A stretch of 64,000 bases of DNA from Burkholderia glumae LMG 2196 = ATCC 33617 (GCF_000960995.1 NZ_CP009434.1:1736001-1800000), one strand, 5' to 3'; shown: positions 1-9,437, counted from the stretch's first letter. Notes: generated by a model from the sequence alone, not told the origin. Numbers and translations: made by a program.

Positions 1-2
1 AC

Positions 3-113
3 CGTGCCCGCATCGAGGCGCGCAACAAGGCCTGGGACGACGGCGCCTGGGTGCGCGAGGCGGCTGCCGCCTATGCCGCCCGTCAGGAAATTGCGGAGGC
101 CGCGCATGGCTGA
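3..113 (+). CDS. paaA: PaaA, phenylacetyl-CoA epoxidase alpha subunit, 3' end only
   Basis: Only the last 36 codons are in the window, read in frame from base 3 and ending at TGA 111-113. The tail has the charged helical character expected of the PaaA C-terminus, and the gene runs straight into paaB with an 8-base overlap. In the family, PaaA is the diiron catalytic subunit of the multicomponent oxygenase that epoxidises the ring of phenylacetyl-CoA. The active site lies upstream of the window, so identification depends mainly on the paaBCDE genes that follow. Confidence 0.75.
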   Translation, partial: RARIEARNKAWDDGAWVREAAAAYAARQEIAEAAHG

Positions 114-387
114 CTGGAAACTCTGGGAAGTGTTCGCGCGCAGCCAGAACGGCCTGGCGCACCGCCATGTGGGCAGCGTGCAGGCTGCCGACGCGCAGAT
201 GGCGCTGCAACACGCGCGCGACGTCTACACGCGCCGCGGCGAGGGCGTGAGCCTGTGGCTGGTGGCCTCGGAGCATCTCGTGACGAGCGATCCGGACGAC
301 AAGGCCGCCTGGTTCGCCTCGTCCCAGGACAAGGCGTACCGCCACGCCACGTTCTTTCAGGTACCGGAAGGAGTGCAGAACCTGTGA
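106..387 (+). CDS. paaB: PaaB-like subunit of ring 1,2-epoxidase
   Basis: A 93-residue protein starting MADWKLWEVF, with the PaaB hallmarks WEVF near the N-terminus, ADAQMAL and ARDVYTRR in the middle and an Y-R-H-xTF stretch near the end. PaaB is a small structural subunit that links PaaAC to the reductase in the phenylacetyl-CoA epoxidase complex. The start at 106 overlaps the paaA stop and gives the normal family length of about 95 residues; the longer upstream extension in this frame is antisense-like Arg/Pro-rich sequence. From memory the middle differs noticeably from the usual Burkholderia PaaB, which suggests a second, diverged copy of the operon. Confidence 0.88.
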   Translation: MADWKLWEVFARSQNGLAHRHVGSVQAADAQMALQHARDVYTRRGEGVSLWLVASEHLVTSDPDDKAAWFASSQDKAYRHATFFQVPEGVQNL

Positions 388-1154
388 AGACCCACAACGG
401 ATTCGACATGGGGCTGGCCGACTACGTGCTGCGCCTCGGCGACAACTGCCTGATCCTGTCGCAGCGACTGTGCGCCTGGTGCGGCCACGGCCCGACGCTC
501 GAGGAGGACCTCGCGCTGTCCAACGTCGCGCTCGACTATCTGGGCCAGGCGCGGCTCTGGCTCGGCTATGCCGGCAGCCTGCACCCGGTGGCGTGCGGCG
601 AGGACGAGCTGGCCTTCCTGCGCGAGGCGCACGAGTTCCGCAACGTGCTGCTGGTGGAGCAGCCGAACCAGGACTTCGCCGACCTGCAGATGCGGCTGTT
701 CCTGTTCGACAGCTGGTACGCGCTGGTGCTGGCCGCACTCGCGCATTCGCAGGACGCGCAGATCGCGGCTATCGCGGCGAAGTCGGCCAAGGAGAACGCC
801 TATCACCTGCGGCGCAGCAGCCACTGGATCGTGCGGCTGGCGGGCGGCACCGAGCTGAGCCGCGCCAAGCTGCTGCGCGCGCTCGACGGGTGCTGGGAAT
901 TCACCGGCGAGCTGTTCGAGATGGACGAACTCGACCGGGCGATGCTCGAGTGCGGCATCGGCTGCAATCTTACGGATCTGCAAATCAAGTGGCAGTCCTA
1001 CGTGAAGGAGGTGTTCGGCGAGGCCGGCATCTCGCTGCCCGCGGGTGCGTTGCGCAAGCAGTCGGGCAAGCGCGGCGAGCACTCCGAGCACCTGGTCTGG
1101 CTGCTGATGGAGATGCAGTACCTGCAACGCGCGCATCCGGGGGCGCAATGGTGA
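384..1154 (+). CDS. paaC: PaaC-like subunit of ring 1,2-epoxidase
   Basis: A 256-residue ferritin-fold protein starting with GTG at 384, which overlaps the paaB stop; GGAAGGAG at 366-373 is a good ribosome binding site for it, while an in-frame ATG at 408 is the alternative start. Motifs include the LGDNCLILSQRL and LDYLGQARLWL helices and the ENAYHLRRSSHW segment, all typical of PaaC, the non-catalytic partner that stabilises PaaA. Operon position between paaB and paaD is canonical. Length matches the family (about 250). Confidence 0.92.
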   Translation: MKTHNGFDMGLADYVLRLGDNCLILSQRLCAWCGHGPTLEEDLALSNVALDYLGQARLWLGYAGSLHPVACGEDELAFLREAHEFRNVLLVEQPNQDFADLQMRLFLFDSWYALVLAALAHSQDAQIAAIAAKSAKENAYHLRRSSHWIVRLAGGTELSRAKLLRALDGCWEFTGELFEMDELDRAMLECGIGCNLTDLQIKWQSYVKEVFGEAGISLPAGALRKQSGKRGEHSEHLVWLLMEMQYLQRAHPGAQW

Positions 1155-1663
1155 GCGTGCTCGACGCAGGCCAAGTCCGTCCCGACGTCGAACGGATCTG
1201 GGAATGGATCGCACGCGTGCCGGACCCGGAGATGCCGTTCATCTCGGTGGTCGATCTCGGCATCGTGCGCGAGGTGGGCTGGGTGGCCGACGTGCTGCGC
1301 GTGGTGGTGACGCCCACCTACAGCGGCTGCCCGGCGAAGCTGCCGATCGAGGAGGCGATCCGTTGCGCGCTCAACGATCAAGGCATCGATCGCGTGACGA
1401 TCGAGAACCGCCTCGCGCCGCCCTGGACCACCGAGTGGATCACGCCCGCCGGCAAGGCCAAGCTCGCCGCCGCCGGCATCGCGCCGCCGCTGCCGGTGGG
1501 CGAGGGCTGGCAGCCGCTGCGCTTCGTGCCGCCCGCGCCGCCGTGTCCGCACTGCGGCTCGTGCGCGACGCGCATGACGAGCGAGTTCGGCGGCACGCTC
1601 TGCAAGTCGATGTATGTCTGTGACGATTGTTTGAATCCGTTCGAGCACTTCAAGTGCATCTGA
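1148..1663 (+). CDS. paaD: PaaD-like iron-sulfur maturation factor
   Basis: A 171-residue protein with an N-terminal MIP18/DUF59 domain (PDPEMPFISVVDLGIVREV at about residues 20-38) and a C-terminal Cys-rich tail of the form CPHCGSCA ... CDDC ... C. Family members help assemble the Fe-S cluster or metal centre of the phenylacetyl-CoA epoxidase system. ATG 1148 overlaps the paaC stop (TGA 1152-1154), giving translational coupling. PaaD-type proteins of this length next to paaC and paaE are diagnostic of the paaABCDE arrangement. Confidence 0.92.
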   Translation: MVSVLDAGQVRPDVERIWEWIARVPDPEMPFISVVDLGIVREVGWVADVLRVVVTPTYSGCPAKLPIEEAIRCALNDQGIDRVTIENRLAPPWTTEWITPAGKAKLAAAGIAPPLPVGEGWQPLRFVPPAPPCPHCGSCATRMTSEFGGTLCKSMYVCDDCLNPFEHFKCI

Positions 1664-1688
1664 CGCGCAAGGCAAAAAGGAGCCATTC

Positions 1689-2750
1689 ATGTCGCAGTTC
1701 TTTCCGCTGACGATCTCGGCCGTGTATCCCGAGACGCGCGATGCCACCGTGCTGGAGTTCGCCGTGCCGGAAACCCTGGCCTCGCGCTTCTCGCACCGCC
1801 AGGGCCAGCACCTGACGCTGCGCGCGACGATCGGCGGCCAGGACGTGCGCCGCGCCTATTCGCTCTGCAATGCGGTGGGCGCGCCGCTGCGGGTGGCCAT
1901 CAAGAAGGTGGAGGGCGGGGTGTTCTCGGGCTGGGCCCAGGCCAACCTGCGTGCCGGCCAGCAGATCGAGGTGATGCCGCCGTCGGGCAATTTCTACGTG
2001 CCGCTCGCGGCCGACCGTGCGTGCCATTACGCGGGCTTCGCAAGCGGCAGCGGCATCACGCCGATGCTGTCGATCCTCAAGACCACGCTGCAGGAGGAGC
2101 CGGCGAGCCGCTTCACGCTCGTCTACGGCAACCGCAACGTCGGCTCGACGATGTTCCGCGAGGAACTGGCGGACCTGAAGGACCGCCACGCGTCGCGGCT
2201 GTCGCTGATCTACGTGTTCAGCGGCGAGGCGCAGGAAGTCGAGCTGTGCAACGGGCGCCTCACCCACGAGCGCGTGCAGGGGCTGCTGCGCAGCTGGCTG
2301 CCGGCGGCCTCGATCGATTACGCGTTCGTCTGCGGCCCGGCCCAGATGATGGACGAGGTCTGCTGCGCGCTGGAGGACAGCGGCGTGCCGACGCCGCGCA
2401 TCAAGCGCGAATACTTCCAGCCGGCCGGCGCGCCGGCCGCGGTCGTGCAGCGGCCGGCCGGCGCGGCCGAGGCCGGCAAGCGCATGACGCTGATCGTGGA
2501 CGGCGCCACGCGCCAGGTGGAATGGACCGGCTCGGCCGCCACGATCCTCGACGAGGCGCTCGCCGCCGGCATCGACCTGCGCTACTCGTGCAAGGGCGGG
2601 GTGTGCGCGACCTGCCGTTGTCGCGTGGTCGAGGGCGCGGTGGAGATGGACGCGCAATACGCGCTCGACGCCGACGAACTGGCCCAGGGCTACGTGCTCG
2701 GCTGCCGCGCGCGCCCGAGCACGCCGAACCTCGTGCTCGAGTTCGACTGA
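1689..2750 (+). CDS. paaE: PaaE-like NAD(P)H-ferredoxin-type reductase of ring epoxidase
   Basis: A 353-residue reductase with an FAD-binding ferredoxin-reductase domain (RAYSLCN at about residue 55, GSGITPMLSI for the nucleotide site at about 118) and a C-terminal plant-type 2Fe-2S domain with C-x4-C-x2-C (SCKGGVCATC) plus a distal Cys in VLGCRARP. It passes electrons from NAD(P)H to the PaaA diiron site. An AAAAAGGAG-type ribosome site precedes ATG 1689, 25 bases after paaD. Standard length and domain order; I see no missing cofactor ligands. Confidence 0.93.
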   Translation: MSQFFPLTISAVYPETRDATVLEFAVPETLASRFSHRQGQHLTLRATIGGQDVRRAYSLCNAVGAPLRVAIKKVEGGVFSGWAQANLRAGQQIEVMPPSGNFYVPLAADRACHYAGFASGSGITPMLSILKTTLQEEPASRFTLVYGNRNVGSTMFREELADLKDRHASRLSLIYVFSGEAQEVELCNGRLTHERVQGLLRSWLPAASIDYAFVCGPAQMMDEVCCALEDSGVPTPRIKREYFQPAGAPAAVVQRPAGAAEAGKRMTLIVDGATRQVEWTGSAATILDEALAAGIDLRYSCKGGVCATCRCRVVEGAVEMDAQYALDADELAQGYVLGCRARPSTPNLVLEFD

Positions 2751-2840
2751 GCTGGAACGAGCGGGCTGCGCCGTCTGCCCGCATTGCCGCGCGCCGCGTT
2801 GGCGCGCCTCCCGGACCCGAATCCCACTACACGGACAAGC

Positions 2841-4016
2841 ATGCAAGCCAGCAAAACCCTGTCGCGAACCGAGCAGTGGCTGTTCTGCCTCGCCACCGGC
2901 TTCTCAGTAGCCGCGGTGGTCTACCAGCAATCGATGACGGAGGCGATCGCCGCCGGCTTCCAGGTGCCGGCCGGCCTGTTGTCACGGCTGTCGGTGGCCA
3001 CCCAGCTCGGCTACGGCCTCGGCCTCGTGCTCGGCCTGCCGCTCGGCGACCTGGTCGCCCCGCGGCGGCTCGTGCCCGGCGTGGTCGGCGCGCTCGGCCT
3101 GGTGGTGGCGGCCGAAGCGGCGGCGCCCTCGCTCGAGGTGCTGACCGTGCTGTGCCTGCTCGCCGGCATGCTGTCGATCGGCGGCCAGTTGCTGATCGCC
3201 TACTGCGCGAAGGCGTTCGCGCCCGAGCAGCGCAACCGCGTGGTGGGCGGCATGATGTCCGCGCTGTTCGGCGGCCTGCTCTGCGCGCGCGTGCTGTCCG
3301 GCTGGGGCGCGGAGCACATCGGCTGGCGCCACGTGTATCTGCTCGCGGGCGGCCTCACGCTGTCGTGGGCGGCGGGCCTCGCGCGCGTGCTCGGCCCGGT
3401 GCCGATGGGCACGCCGCCGCGCTACGGCCAGATGCTGCGCCGCCAGCTCGGGCTGTGGCGCGGCTACCCCGAGCTGCGCCGGCTCGCGCTGGTGGCCGCC
3501 TGCTTCTTCGCCGCTTCCAACGGCATCTGGGCCAACGTGGTCTCGCTCGCGCACGCCACGCTCAACTGGAGTGCGGGCCAGACCGGGCTGCTGGCCTGCA
3601 CCTCGATCGTCGCGCTGCGCGCGCCGCAGCTCGCGCGCCGGCTGCAGCGCCACCTGCACTGGACCGGCGTGATCGCGCTGTTCGGTGTGGTGCTAGCCGC
3701 CGTCTCGCTGGCCGGCTTCGCGATCGGCACGCACGTGGCGATGATCGTCGTCTTCTTCATCGGCTGCGACCTTTGCATCCGTTCGGTCCACGTGATCTCG
3801 CAGGGCCGTGTGCTGAGCCTCGATCCCGGCGCGGCTTCGCGCCTGAGCAGCCTGTTCATGACCGTCTTCTTCACCGGCGCCGCGCTCGGCTCGTGGCTCG
3901 GCGGCATCGTCGCGCGCCACTACGGCTGGCCGGGAATGTTCCTGTTCCCGCTGCTGTGCGCCGGCACCGGCGTCGCGCTGCTGCGCAGCGGCGAGGTGAG
4001 GTTCAGTCCGGCCTGA
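2841..4016 (+). CDS. MFS transporter, probable exporter of the cluster product
   Basis: A 391-residue polytopic protein with about twelve hydrophobic segments and a loop sequence GLPLGDLVAPRR between TM2 and TM3 that matches the G-x-L-x-D-R signature region of MFS permeases. The start at 2841 (MQASKTLSRTEQW) places the first TM helix at residues 15-35; an upstream start at 2784 would add only an odd Pro/Thr-rich leader. It lies 90 bases after paaE and before the biosynthetic genes, a position normal for a product exporter or self-resistance pump. The substrate cannot be read from sequence; import of an aromatic precursor is the alternative. Confidence 0.85.
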   Translation: MQASKTLSRTEQWLFCLATGFSVAAVVYQQSMTEAIAAGFQVPAGLLSRLSVATQLGYGLGLVLGLPLGDLVAPRRLVPGVVGALGLVVAAEAAAPSLEVLTVLCLLAGMLSIGGQLLIAYCAKAFAPEQRNRVVGGMMSALFGGLLCARVLSGWGAEHIGWRHVYLLAGGLTLSWAAGLARVLGPVPMGTPPRYGQMLRRQLGLWRGYPELRRLALVAACFFAASNGIWANVVSLAHATLNWSAGQTGLLACTSIVALRAPQLARRLQRHLHWTGVIALFGVVLAAVSLAGFAIGTHVAMIVVFFIGCDLCIRSVHVISQGRVLSLDPGAASRLSSLFMTVFFTGAALGSWLGGIVARHYGWPGMFLFPLLCAGTGVALLRSGEVRFSPA

Positions 4017-4114
4017 GGCGGCAGCCGGATTTTCATTGGGGCGCGGCCTCGTGCGGATTCGCGCGGCGTCTCGCCGGCAACGATGCAGTGTTTATTTCTT
4101 CAACAGAGGCAGAT

Positions 4115-4882
4115 ATGGAAATTTTGATGGAAGTCGATCGCAGCAAATCCGCGCAGCAAAAGCCCCACGGTCTCGTCAGCGAGATCTGGGCAGGCTGGCT
4201 GCAGGAGCAGGATTTGCAGCGACTGGTGGAGCACCCGCTGCTGATCGCGCTCGCGAGCGGCGAGGCGAGTCCCGAGACGCTGAAAACGTTCCTGGCCCAG
4301 CACAGCCACTACTCGCGCCATTTCACGCGCTACCTCTGCGCGCTGATCGGCCAGCTCGGCGACAGCGAGAGCATCCGCGCGCTGCTCGAGAACCTGCAGG
4401 AGGAAATGGGCGTGGACGGCGATGGCCAGATGACGCATGCCGAGATGTTCCAGCGCACGCTGCGCGTGGTGGGCGTGGTGCCGGCCGACCACGAGCCGCT
4501 GCCGGCCACGCTGCAGCTCAGGAACACCATGATGGCCCACTGCAAGTCGAGCGATCCGCTGGCGGGCCTCGCCGCGATGTGCCTCGGCGCCGAGGCGATC
4601 GTGCCGGTGATCTATCAGCCCGTGCTGCTCGCGCTGCAAAAGTCCGGCCACACCGAGGAGGCCACCGAATTCTTCCGCTTGCACATCGAGGAAGACGAGG
4701 ACCACGCGCTGACCATGCTGGCCCTCATGCGCCAGCTGACCAACCACGAGCCGGAGCGTTTCGAGTTCGCGGTGCGCGTGGGGCGCGAGCTGATCGCACG
4801 CCGCGTCGAGATGTTCGACGCGGTCTGGCAGGCCTGCCAGCAATACGAGGCGGCCACGCAAGAGGACGGCGCTGCGGCCTGA
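4115..4882 (+). CDS. Heme-oxygenase-like diiron oxidase/oxygenase (HDO, TenA/PqqC fold)
   Basis: A 255-residue all-helical protein of the iron-containing redox enzyme (HDO) type. Candidate diiron ligands: the LQEEMG segment followed by THAEMF, GAEAIVP in the middle, and a C-terminal HIEEDEDHA, which fits the H-x4-D-x2-H type motif of N-oxygenases and decarboxylating oxidases such as SznF, BesC and UndA. ATG 4115 has AGAGG five bases upstream; ATG 4127 is an in-frame alternative. It sits inside the anthranilate/Paa block, so an amine or a ring-opened intermediate is a plausible substrate, but the reaction cannot be assigned. A cofactor-free TenA/PqqC-like role is less likely given the intact ligand set. 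Confidence 0.78.
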   Translation: MEILMEVDRSKSAQQKPHGLVSEIWAGWLQEQDLQRLVEHPLLIALASGEASPETLKTFLAQHSHYSRHFTRYLCALIGQLGDSESIRALLENLQEEMGVDGDGQMTHAEMFQRTLRVVGVVPADHEPLPATLQLRNTMMAHCKSSDPLAGLAAMCLGAEAIVPVIYQPVLLALQKSGHTEEATEFFRLHIEEDEDHALTMLALMRQLTNHEPERFEFAVRVGRELIARRVEMFDAVWQACQQYEAATQEDGAAA

Positions 4883-4969
4883 GCCGGGCAGCGCATGAGT
4901 CAGCGGCCGGCCGTTCCCCGCGAAGGCCCGCCCAGTGATCAGCGGAACAGGTTTAAGAACGGGACTGAG

Positions 4970-6274
4970 ATGTCAACTTTACGCGAACCCTGGCATCCGA
5001 CGACTTGGCAGTCGATGCCGCAACAGCAGTTGCCTCACTACGTGAACGGCGCCGCGCTCGGGGCCACGCTCTCGCGCATCAGCAGCTACCCGCCGCTCGT
5101 CGCGATCGGCGAGATCCGCCGGCTGCGCTCCTGGCTGGCCAACGTCGCGCACGGCCGCGGCTTCGTGCTGCAGGGCGGCGACTGCGCAGAAACGTTTGCC
5201 GATTTCCGGCAAGACGTGATCCGGCGCCACTACCGCCTGCTCGAACGCATGGCGCAGACCATCGGCGAAGCGTCGAGGCTGCCCGTCGTGCGCATCGGCC
5301 GGATCGCCGGCCAGTACGCGAAGCCGCGCAGCAAGCCGGAAGAAGAACGCGGCGGCCGGTCGCTGCCGAGCTATCGCGGCGACATCATCAACGACGCCGC
5401 GTTCGACGCCGGGGCACGCGAGCACGACCCGGACCGCATGGAAGCCGCGTATTTCCGCGCCGCCGGCAGCCTCAATTATCTGCGCGGTCTCGACGACACC
5501 GGCATGTTCGGCACCGGCGGCAGCTACTTTTCCAGCCACGAGGCGCTGCTGCTGCCCTACGAGCAGAGCATGGTGGAGTGCGACGAGCTCGGCAACTGGT
5601 ATTGCTGCTCGGGCCACTTCCTCTGGATCGGCGAGCGCACGCGCCAGATCGACGGCGCGCACGTGGAATTCCTGCGCGGCGTGCGCAACCCGATCGGCCT
5701 GAAGCTCGGCGCCGGCATCGGCCACGACGATCTGCTGCGGCTGATCGACGTGCTGAACCCGCTCAACGAGGCCGGGCGCCTGACGCTGATTCCGCGCATG
5801 GGCGCGGGCAAGATCGACCGGCTCGCCGCGCTGCTCGAGACGGTGCGCCGCGAGGGCCGCGAGGTGGGCTGGATGTCCGATCCGATGCACGGCAACGGCA
5901 CCCAGACCCGCACCGGCATCAAGACGCGCCACTATGCCGACATCGTCGCCGAGCTCGACGGCTTCTTCGCGGCGCATCGCGCGGCCGGCACGCATCCGTC
6001 CGGCGTGCATCTGGAGCTGACGGGGCTGGACGTGACCGAGTGCATCGGCGGGGCCAGCGTGCCGGGCGAGTCCGACCTCGAACGCGCCTATCTCAGCAGC
6101 TGCGATCCGCGCCTGAACGCGGACCAGGCGCTGTCGCTGGCCGGGCATCTGGCCGGCCTGCTGGCCGCGCATCGCCTGTCGCGCAGCCACGGCGAGCGCG
6201 CCGAAGCCGGTGCCGGCGCGGCCGAGGCGGCCGACGAGGAAGCCGACCGCTACGACCTGGAGCGCAGCGTATGA
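4970..6274 (+). CDS. Class II 3-deoxy-7-phosphoheptulonate (DAHP) synthase
   Basis: A 434-residue class II DAHP synthase: WLANVAHGRGFVLQGGDCAETF (first part) holds the conserved Cys metal ligand, WMSDPMHGNG and HLELTGLDVTEC carry other metal-site residues. It condenses PEP and erythrose-4-phosphate, the first shikimate step. Class II enzymes inside biosynthetic clusters (PhzC type) usually raise chorismate supply. Start at 4970 (MSTLREPWHP) is chosen because the family begins just before W-x-P-x-x-W; the longer reading from 4895 adds unrelated sequence. The gene overlaps the ligase start by ATGA. The short C-terminal Ala/Glu-rich tail is variable. Confidence 0.93.
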   Translation: MSTLREPWHPTTWQSMPQQQLPHYVNGAALGATLSRISSYPPLVAIGEIRRLRSWLANVAHGRGFVLQGGDCAETFADFRQDVIRRHYRLLERMAQTIGEASRLPVVRIGRIAGQYAKPRSKPEEERGGRSLPSYRGDIINDAAFDAGAREHDPDRMEAAYFRAAGSLNYLRGLDDTGMFGTGGSYFSSHEALLLPYEQSMVECDELGNWYCCSGHFLWIGERTRQIDGAHVEFLRGVRNPIGLKLGAGIGHDDLLRLIDVLNPLNEAGRLTLIPRMGAGKIDRLAALLETVRREGREVGWMSDPMHGNGTQTRTGIKTRHYADIVAELDGFFAAHRAAGTHPSGVHLELTGLDVTECIGGASVPGESDLERAYLSSCDPRLNADQALSLAGHLAGLLAAHRLSRSHGERAEAGAGAAEAADEEADRYDLERSV

Positions 6275-7899
6275 GCGACGTCAATCTCGCTGCCGCGCTG
6301 CTGTTCAACAAGCGCCACCTCGACAAGCCGGCCTACATCGGCCCCGACTTCGCGCTCAGCTATGCCGAACTCGATCGCGCGGTACGGCGCCAGGCCGCCT
6401 GGATGACGATGCAGGAAGTCGCGCCCGGCGAGCGCATCGTGATCGCGCTCGACGACGGCCCGGACCTCGCGGTGATCTTCTTCGCCTCGCTCGCGGTGGG
6501 CGCGCTGCCCGTGGTGGTGAGTTCGAAGCTCGACACGGCGCCGCTGCGTCACATCCTCGGCGATGCCGAGCCGCTGATGGTGTATGGCAAGGCGGTGCAG
6601 GCCGACACGATTCGCGCCGCGATCGACGGCCTGGCCACGCGCCCGCAGGCGTTTCTGCTGGAGGCCGGCTGGTATCGCACGCTGCTCGCACGGCGCGTCG
6701 GGGCGCCGCGTGCGCCGGCCGCGGCCCTCGCCGGCGACGCGTTCGACGAGTCGTCCGACGAGGCATTGGAGGAGGCCGCGGAGCAGGAATGGGACGCCGC
6801 GGTCCTGCGTGATCGCCACGCGCCGGCGCTGATCCAGTACACCTCGGGCACCACCGGGCTCGCGAAGGGCGTGACGCACAGTGCCGCGTCGGTGCTGGCC
6901 TGCTGCGCCGCCGTGACGGGCCAGCTGGGCCTGAGCGCCGACGACGTGCTCTATTCGGTGCCGAAGTCGTTCTTCGGCTTCGGCATGGGCAACAGCCTGT
7001 TCTTCCCGCTCCATCTCGGCGCGAGCGCCGTGCTCGACGCGGCCTGGCCGAACGCCGCGCAGGTGGAGGCGAACCTGCGACGCTTCCGGCCCACGGTGCT
7101 GTTCGCCGTGCCGACCCTGTACCGGATGCTGCTCGACAACGGCTTCGGCCCCGACGATTCCCCGCTGCGGCTGGCGTTCTCGGCCGGCGCGCCGCTTGCC
7201 GGCAACACCGGCGCGCGCTGGCGCGAGCGCTTCGGTTTCGATCTGCACGACGGCATCGGTGCGACCGAACTCTGCCACGTGTTCGCGACCAGCTACCCGG
7301 ATTCGCTGCGCCGGGGCAGCCTCGGCCGGCTGCTGGCGGGCTGCGAGGCGCGCATCGTCGACGAGGCCGGGCACGAGGTCCGGCCCGGCGAGACCGGCGT
7401 GCTGGTGGTGAAGTCGCCGGCCGTCTCGCCCGGCTACTGGCGACGCCCGCAGGACGACGCGGCGCGCTTTCACGGCGGCTGGTACCGCACCGGCGACCTG
7501 TTCAGCCGCGACGCGGACGGCTTCCTCTATTTCCACGGCCGCGAGGACGATCGCTTCAAGGTGTTCGGGCGCTGGGTGGTGCCGGCCGAGATCGAGGCGC
7601 TGCTGGTGGCGCATGCGCCGCAACTCGGCGACTGCTTCGTGGTGCCGGGCCGCGAGCCGAATGGCGAGGACCGCCCGGTGCTGTGCCTGCATGGTCAACA
7701 CGGCGGGCACGCGGCACGGCAGGTGCTGGCCGTGCTGCACCGGCTCGACGGCTACAAGCGGCCGGTCAGGCTGCTGCCGGTCGACGAACTGCCGCTCACG
7801 CCGAACGGCAAGCCCAACCGCCGCGCGCTCGCCCAGCTGGCGAGCCGCGCGCTGCAAGACGGGACGGGCATCAATCTAGTGGAGGAATCAACATGTTGA
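6271..7899 (+). CDS. Benzoate/anthranilate-CoA ligase-like acyl-activating enzyme
   Basis: A 542-residue ANL-superfamily adenylate-forming ligase with the P-loop YTSGTTGLAKG (about residue 190), GATELCHVF, YRTGDLF and the C-terminal PNGKPNR lysine motif. Overall architecture is closest to benzoate-CoA ligases. It would activate an aromatic acid to its CoA thioester. Anthranilate synthase genes directly downstream make anthranilate the leading substrate guess. It shares a 4-base overlap with the DAHP synthase and a 7-base overlap with the next gene. It lacks the usual PaaK features, so it is unlikely to be phenylacetate-CoA ligase; benzoate or another aryl acid remains possible. Confidence 0.85.
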   Translation: MSDVNLAAALLFNKRHLDKPAYIGPDFALSYAELDRAVRRQAAWMTMQEVAPGERIVIALDDGPDLAVIFFASLAVGALPVVVSSKLDTAPLRHILGDAEPLMVYGKAVQADTIRAAIDGLATRPQAFLLEAGWYRTLLARRVGAPRAPAAALAGDAFDESSDEALEEAAEQEWDAAVLRDRHAPALIQYTSGTTGLAKGVTHSAASVLACCAAVTGQLGLSADDVLYSVPKSFFGFGMGNSLFFPLHLGASAVLDAAWPNAAQVEANLRRFRPTVLFAVPTLYRMLLDNGFGPDDSPLRLAFSAGAPLAGNTGARWRERFGFDLHDGIGATELCHVFATSYPDSLRRGSLGRLLAGCEARIVDEAGHEVRPGETGVLVVKSPAVSPGYWRRPQDDAARFHGGWYRTGDLFSRDADGFLYFHGREDDRFKVFGRWVVPAEIEALLVAHAPQLGDCFVVPGREPNGEDRPVLCLHGQHGGHAARQVLAVLHRLDGYKRPVRLLPVDELPLTPNGKPNRRALAQLASRALQDGTGINLVEESTC

Positions 7900-9427
7900 G
7901 CCAGGATGAGTTTACGCGGTACGGCGAGGCGGGGTTCAACCTCGTGCCGCTCTGGAAGGTGCTGCCGCTGCCCGAGCGGCTCGATCCGCTGGACGTCTAT
8001 CGCGCGCTCGCGAACCGGCGCGACGACTACCTGTTCGAGACCGGCGAGTGGGAGAACGCGGCGTTTACGCGCCACTACTCGACCATCGGCCTGCCCTGCG
8101 GCGAGCGCATCGAGCTGGACGAGGATGCGATCCGCCATCTGCGCCACGGCCGCGTGCAGAGCGAGCAGCGCACCGACGATCCGCTCGCCGCGCTGCGCCG
8201 CCTGCAGGAAGGCTTTCGCGTGCCGCACTTCGACAGCCTGCCGCCGTTCTCGGGCGGCCTGTTCGGCTACTTCGGCTTCGAGACCACGCGTCTGATCGAG
8301 CCGCGCCTGCGCCGCACGGCGCGCAAGCCCTCGGGCCTGCAGGTCCCCGACGTGGTGCAGCTGGTGAGCCGCGAGCTGGTGGTGATCGACCATCGCCGCC
8401 GCCAGCTGTTCTGCATCGTTCACGAGGATCCGTCCGAGGCCGGCAGCCACGCGCGCGGCCTGGCACGGCTGGAGGCGATGGCCGCGCAGTTGGGCGCGAT
8501 CGCCCCGGCGCGCGCGCGCGAGCCCGGCACCACCCGGGGCCTCGCCGTCGACGCGAGCCGGCTGTCGTTCGGCTTCGCGCGCGAAGCCTACGAAGGCGCC
8601 GTCGACCGCATCAAGGACTACATCGCCGCCGGCGAAGTGATGCAGGTGGTGCTCGCGCAGCGCATGAGCCGCCCGCTCGCCTGCGATGCCATCGCGCTCT
8701 ACCGCGCGCTCGGCGATCTCGCGCAGACGCCGTACCGCTACCTGGTCAACCTCGGCGAATGCGCGATCGTGGGCGCCTCGCCCGAGATGCTGGTGCAGCA
8801 GCGCGGCGACATCGTCACGAGCCGTCCGATGGCCGGCACGCGCCGCCGCACCCAGGACGATGCCGAGGACGCGCGCCTGAAGCAGGAACTGCTGGCCGAT
8901 CCGAAGGAGATCGCCGAGCACATGATGCTGGTCGATCTCGCGCGCAACGACGTGGGCCGTCTGGCCGTGCCCGGCGGCGTGCAGGTGGACGAGCTGCTGA
9001 CGGTCGAATATTTCTCGCACGTCATGCACATCGTCTCGACCGTCACCGGCAAGCTGCCCGGGCAGGTCCACGGGATCGACGTGCTGCGCAGCACGTTCCC
9101 GGCCGGCACGCTGAGCGGCGCCTCGAAGGTGCGTGCGCTGGAAGTGATCGCCGAGCTCGAGCCGCACTCGCGCGGCATCTACGGCGGCGCGGTCGGCTAT
9201 CTCGACTGGCGCGGCCAGGCCGAGCTGGCCATCACGATTCGCACCGGCGTGCTGCAGGGCGGGCTGCTGCACGTGCAGTCGGGCGCCGGCGTGGTGAAGG
9301 ACTCGGTGGCCGAGCGCGAGTGGCAGGAAACCATGGACAAGAGCCGCATGATGCTGCTGGCGGCCGAGCTGGCGGAACGCCAGAGCGAAACGGCGCGCTC
9401 CGGCGCGGCGCAACAGGAGGCAACGGC

Positions 9428-9437
<10 letters not shown>
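7893..9437 (+). CDS. trpE: Anthranilate synthase component I (TrpE-like)
   Basis: A 514-residue chorismate-utilising enzyme. TSRPMAGTRRR carries the AGT triplet characteristic of anthranilate synthases (PabB has KGT). The C-terminal chorismate-binding core shows PKEIAEHMMLVDLARND and FPAGTLSGASKVRA. It converts chorismate plus ammonia to anthranilate, with ammonia from the amidotransferase encoded by the next gene. GGAGGA at 7881-7886 fits ATG 7893. Location with a DAHP synthase and a CoA ligase, rather than with trpDC, indicates a pathway-dedicated paralog of the tryptophan enzyme. Confidence 0.9.
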
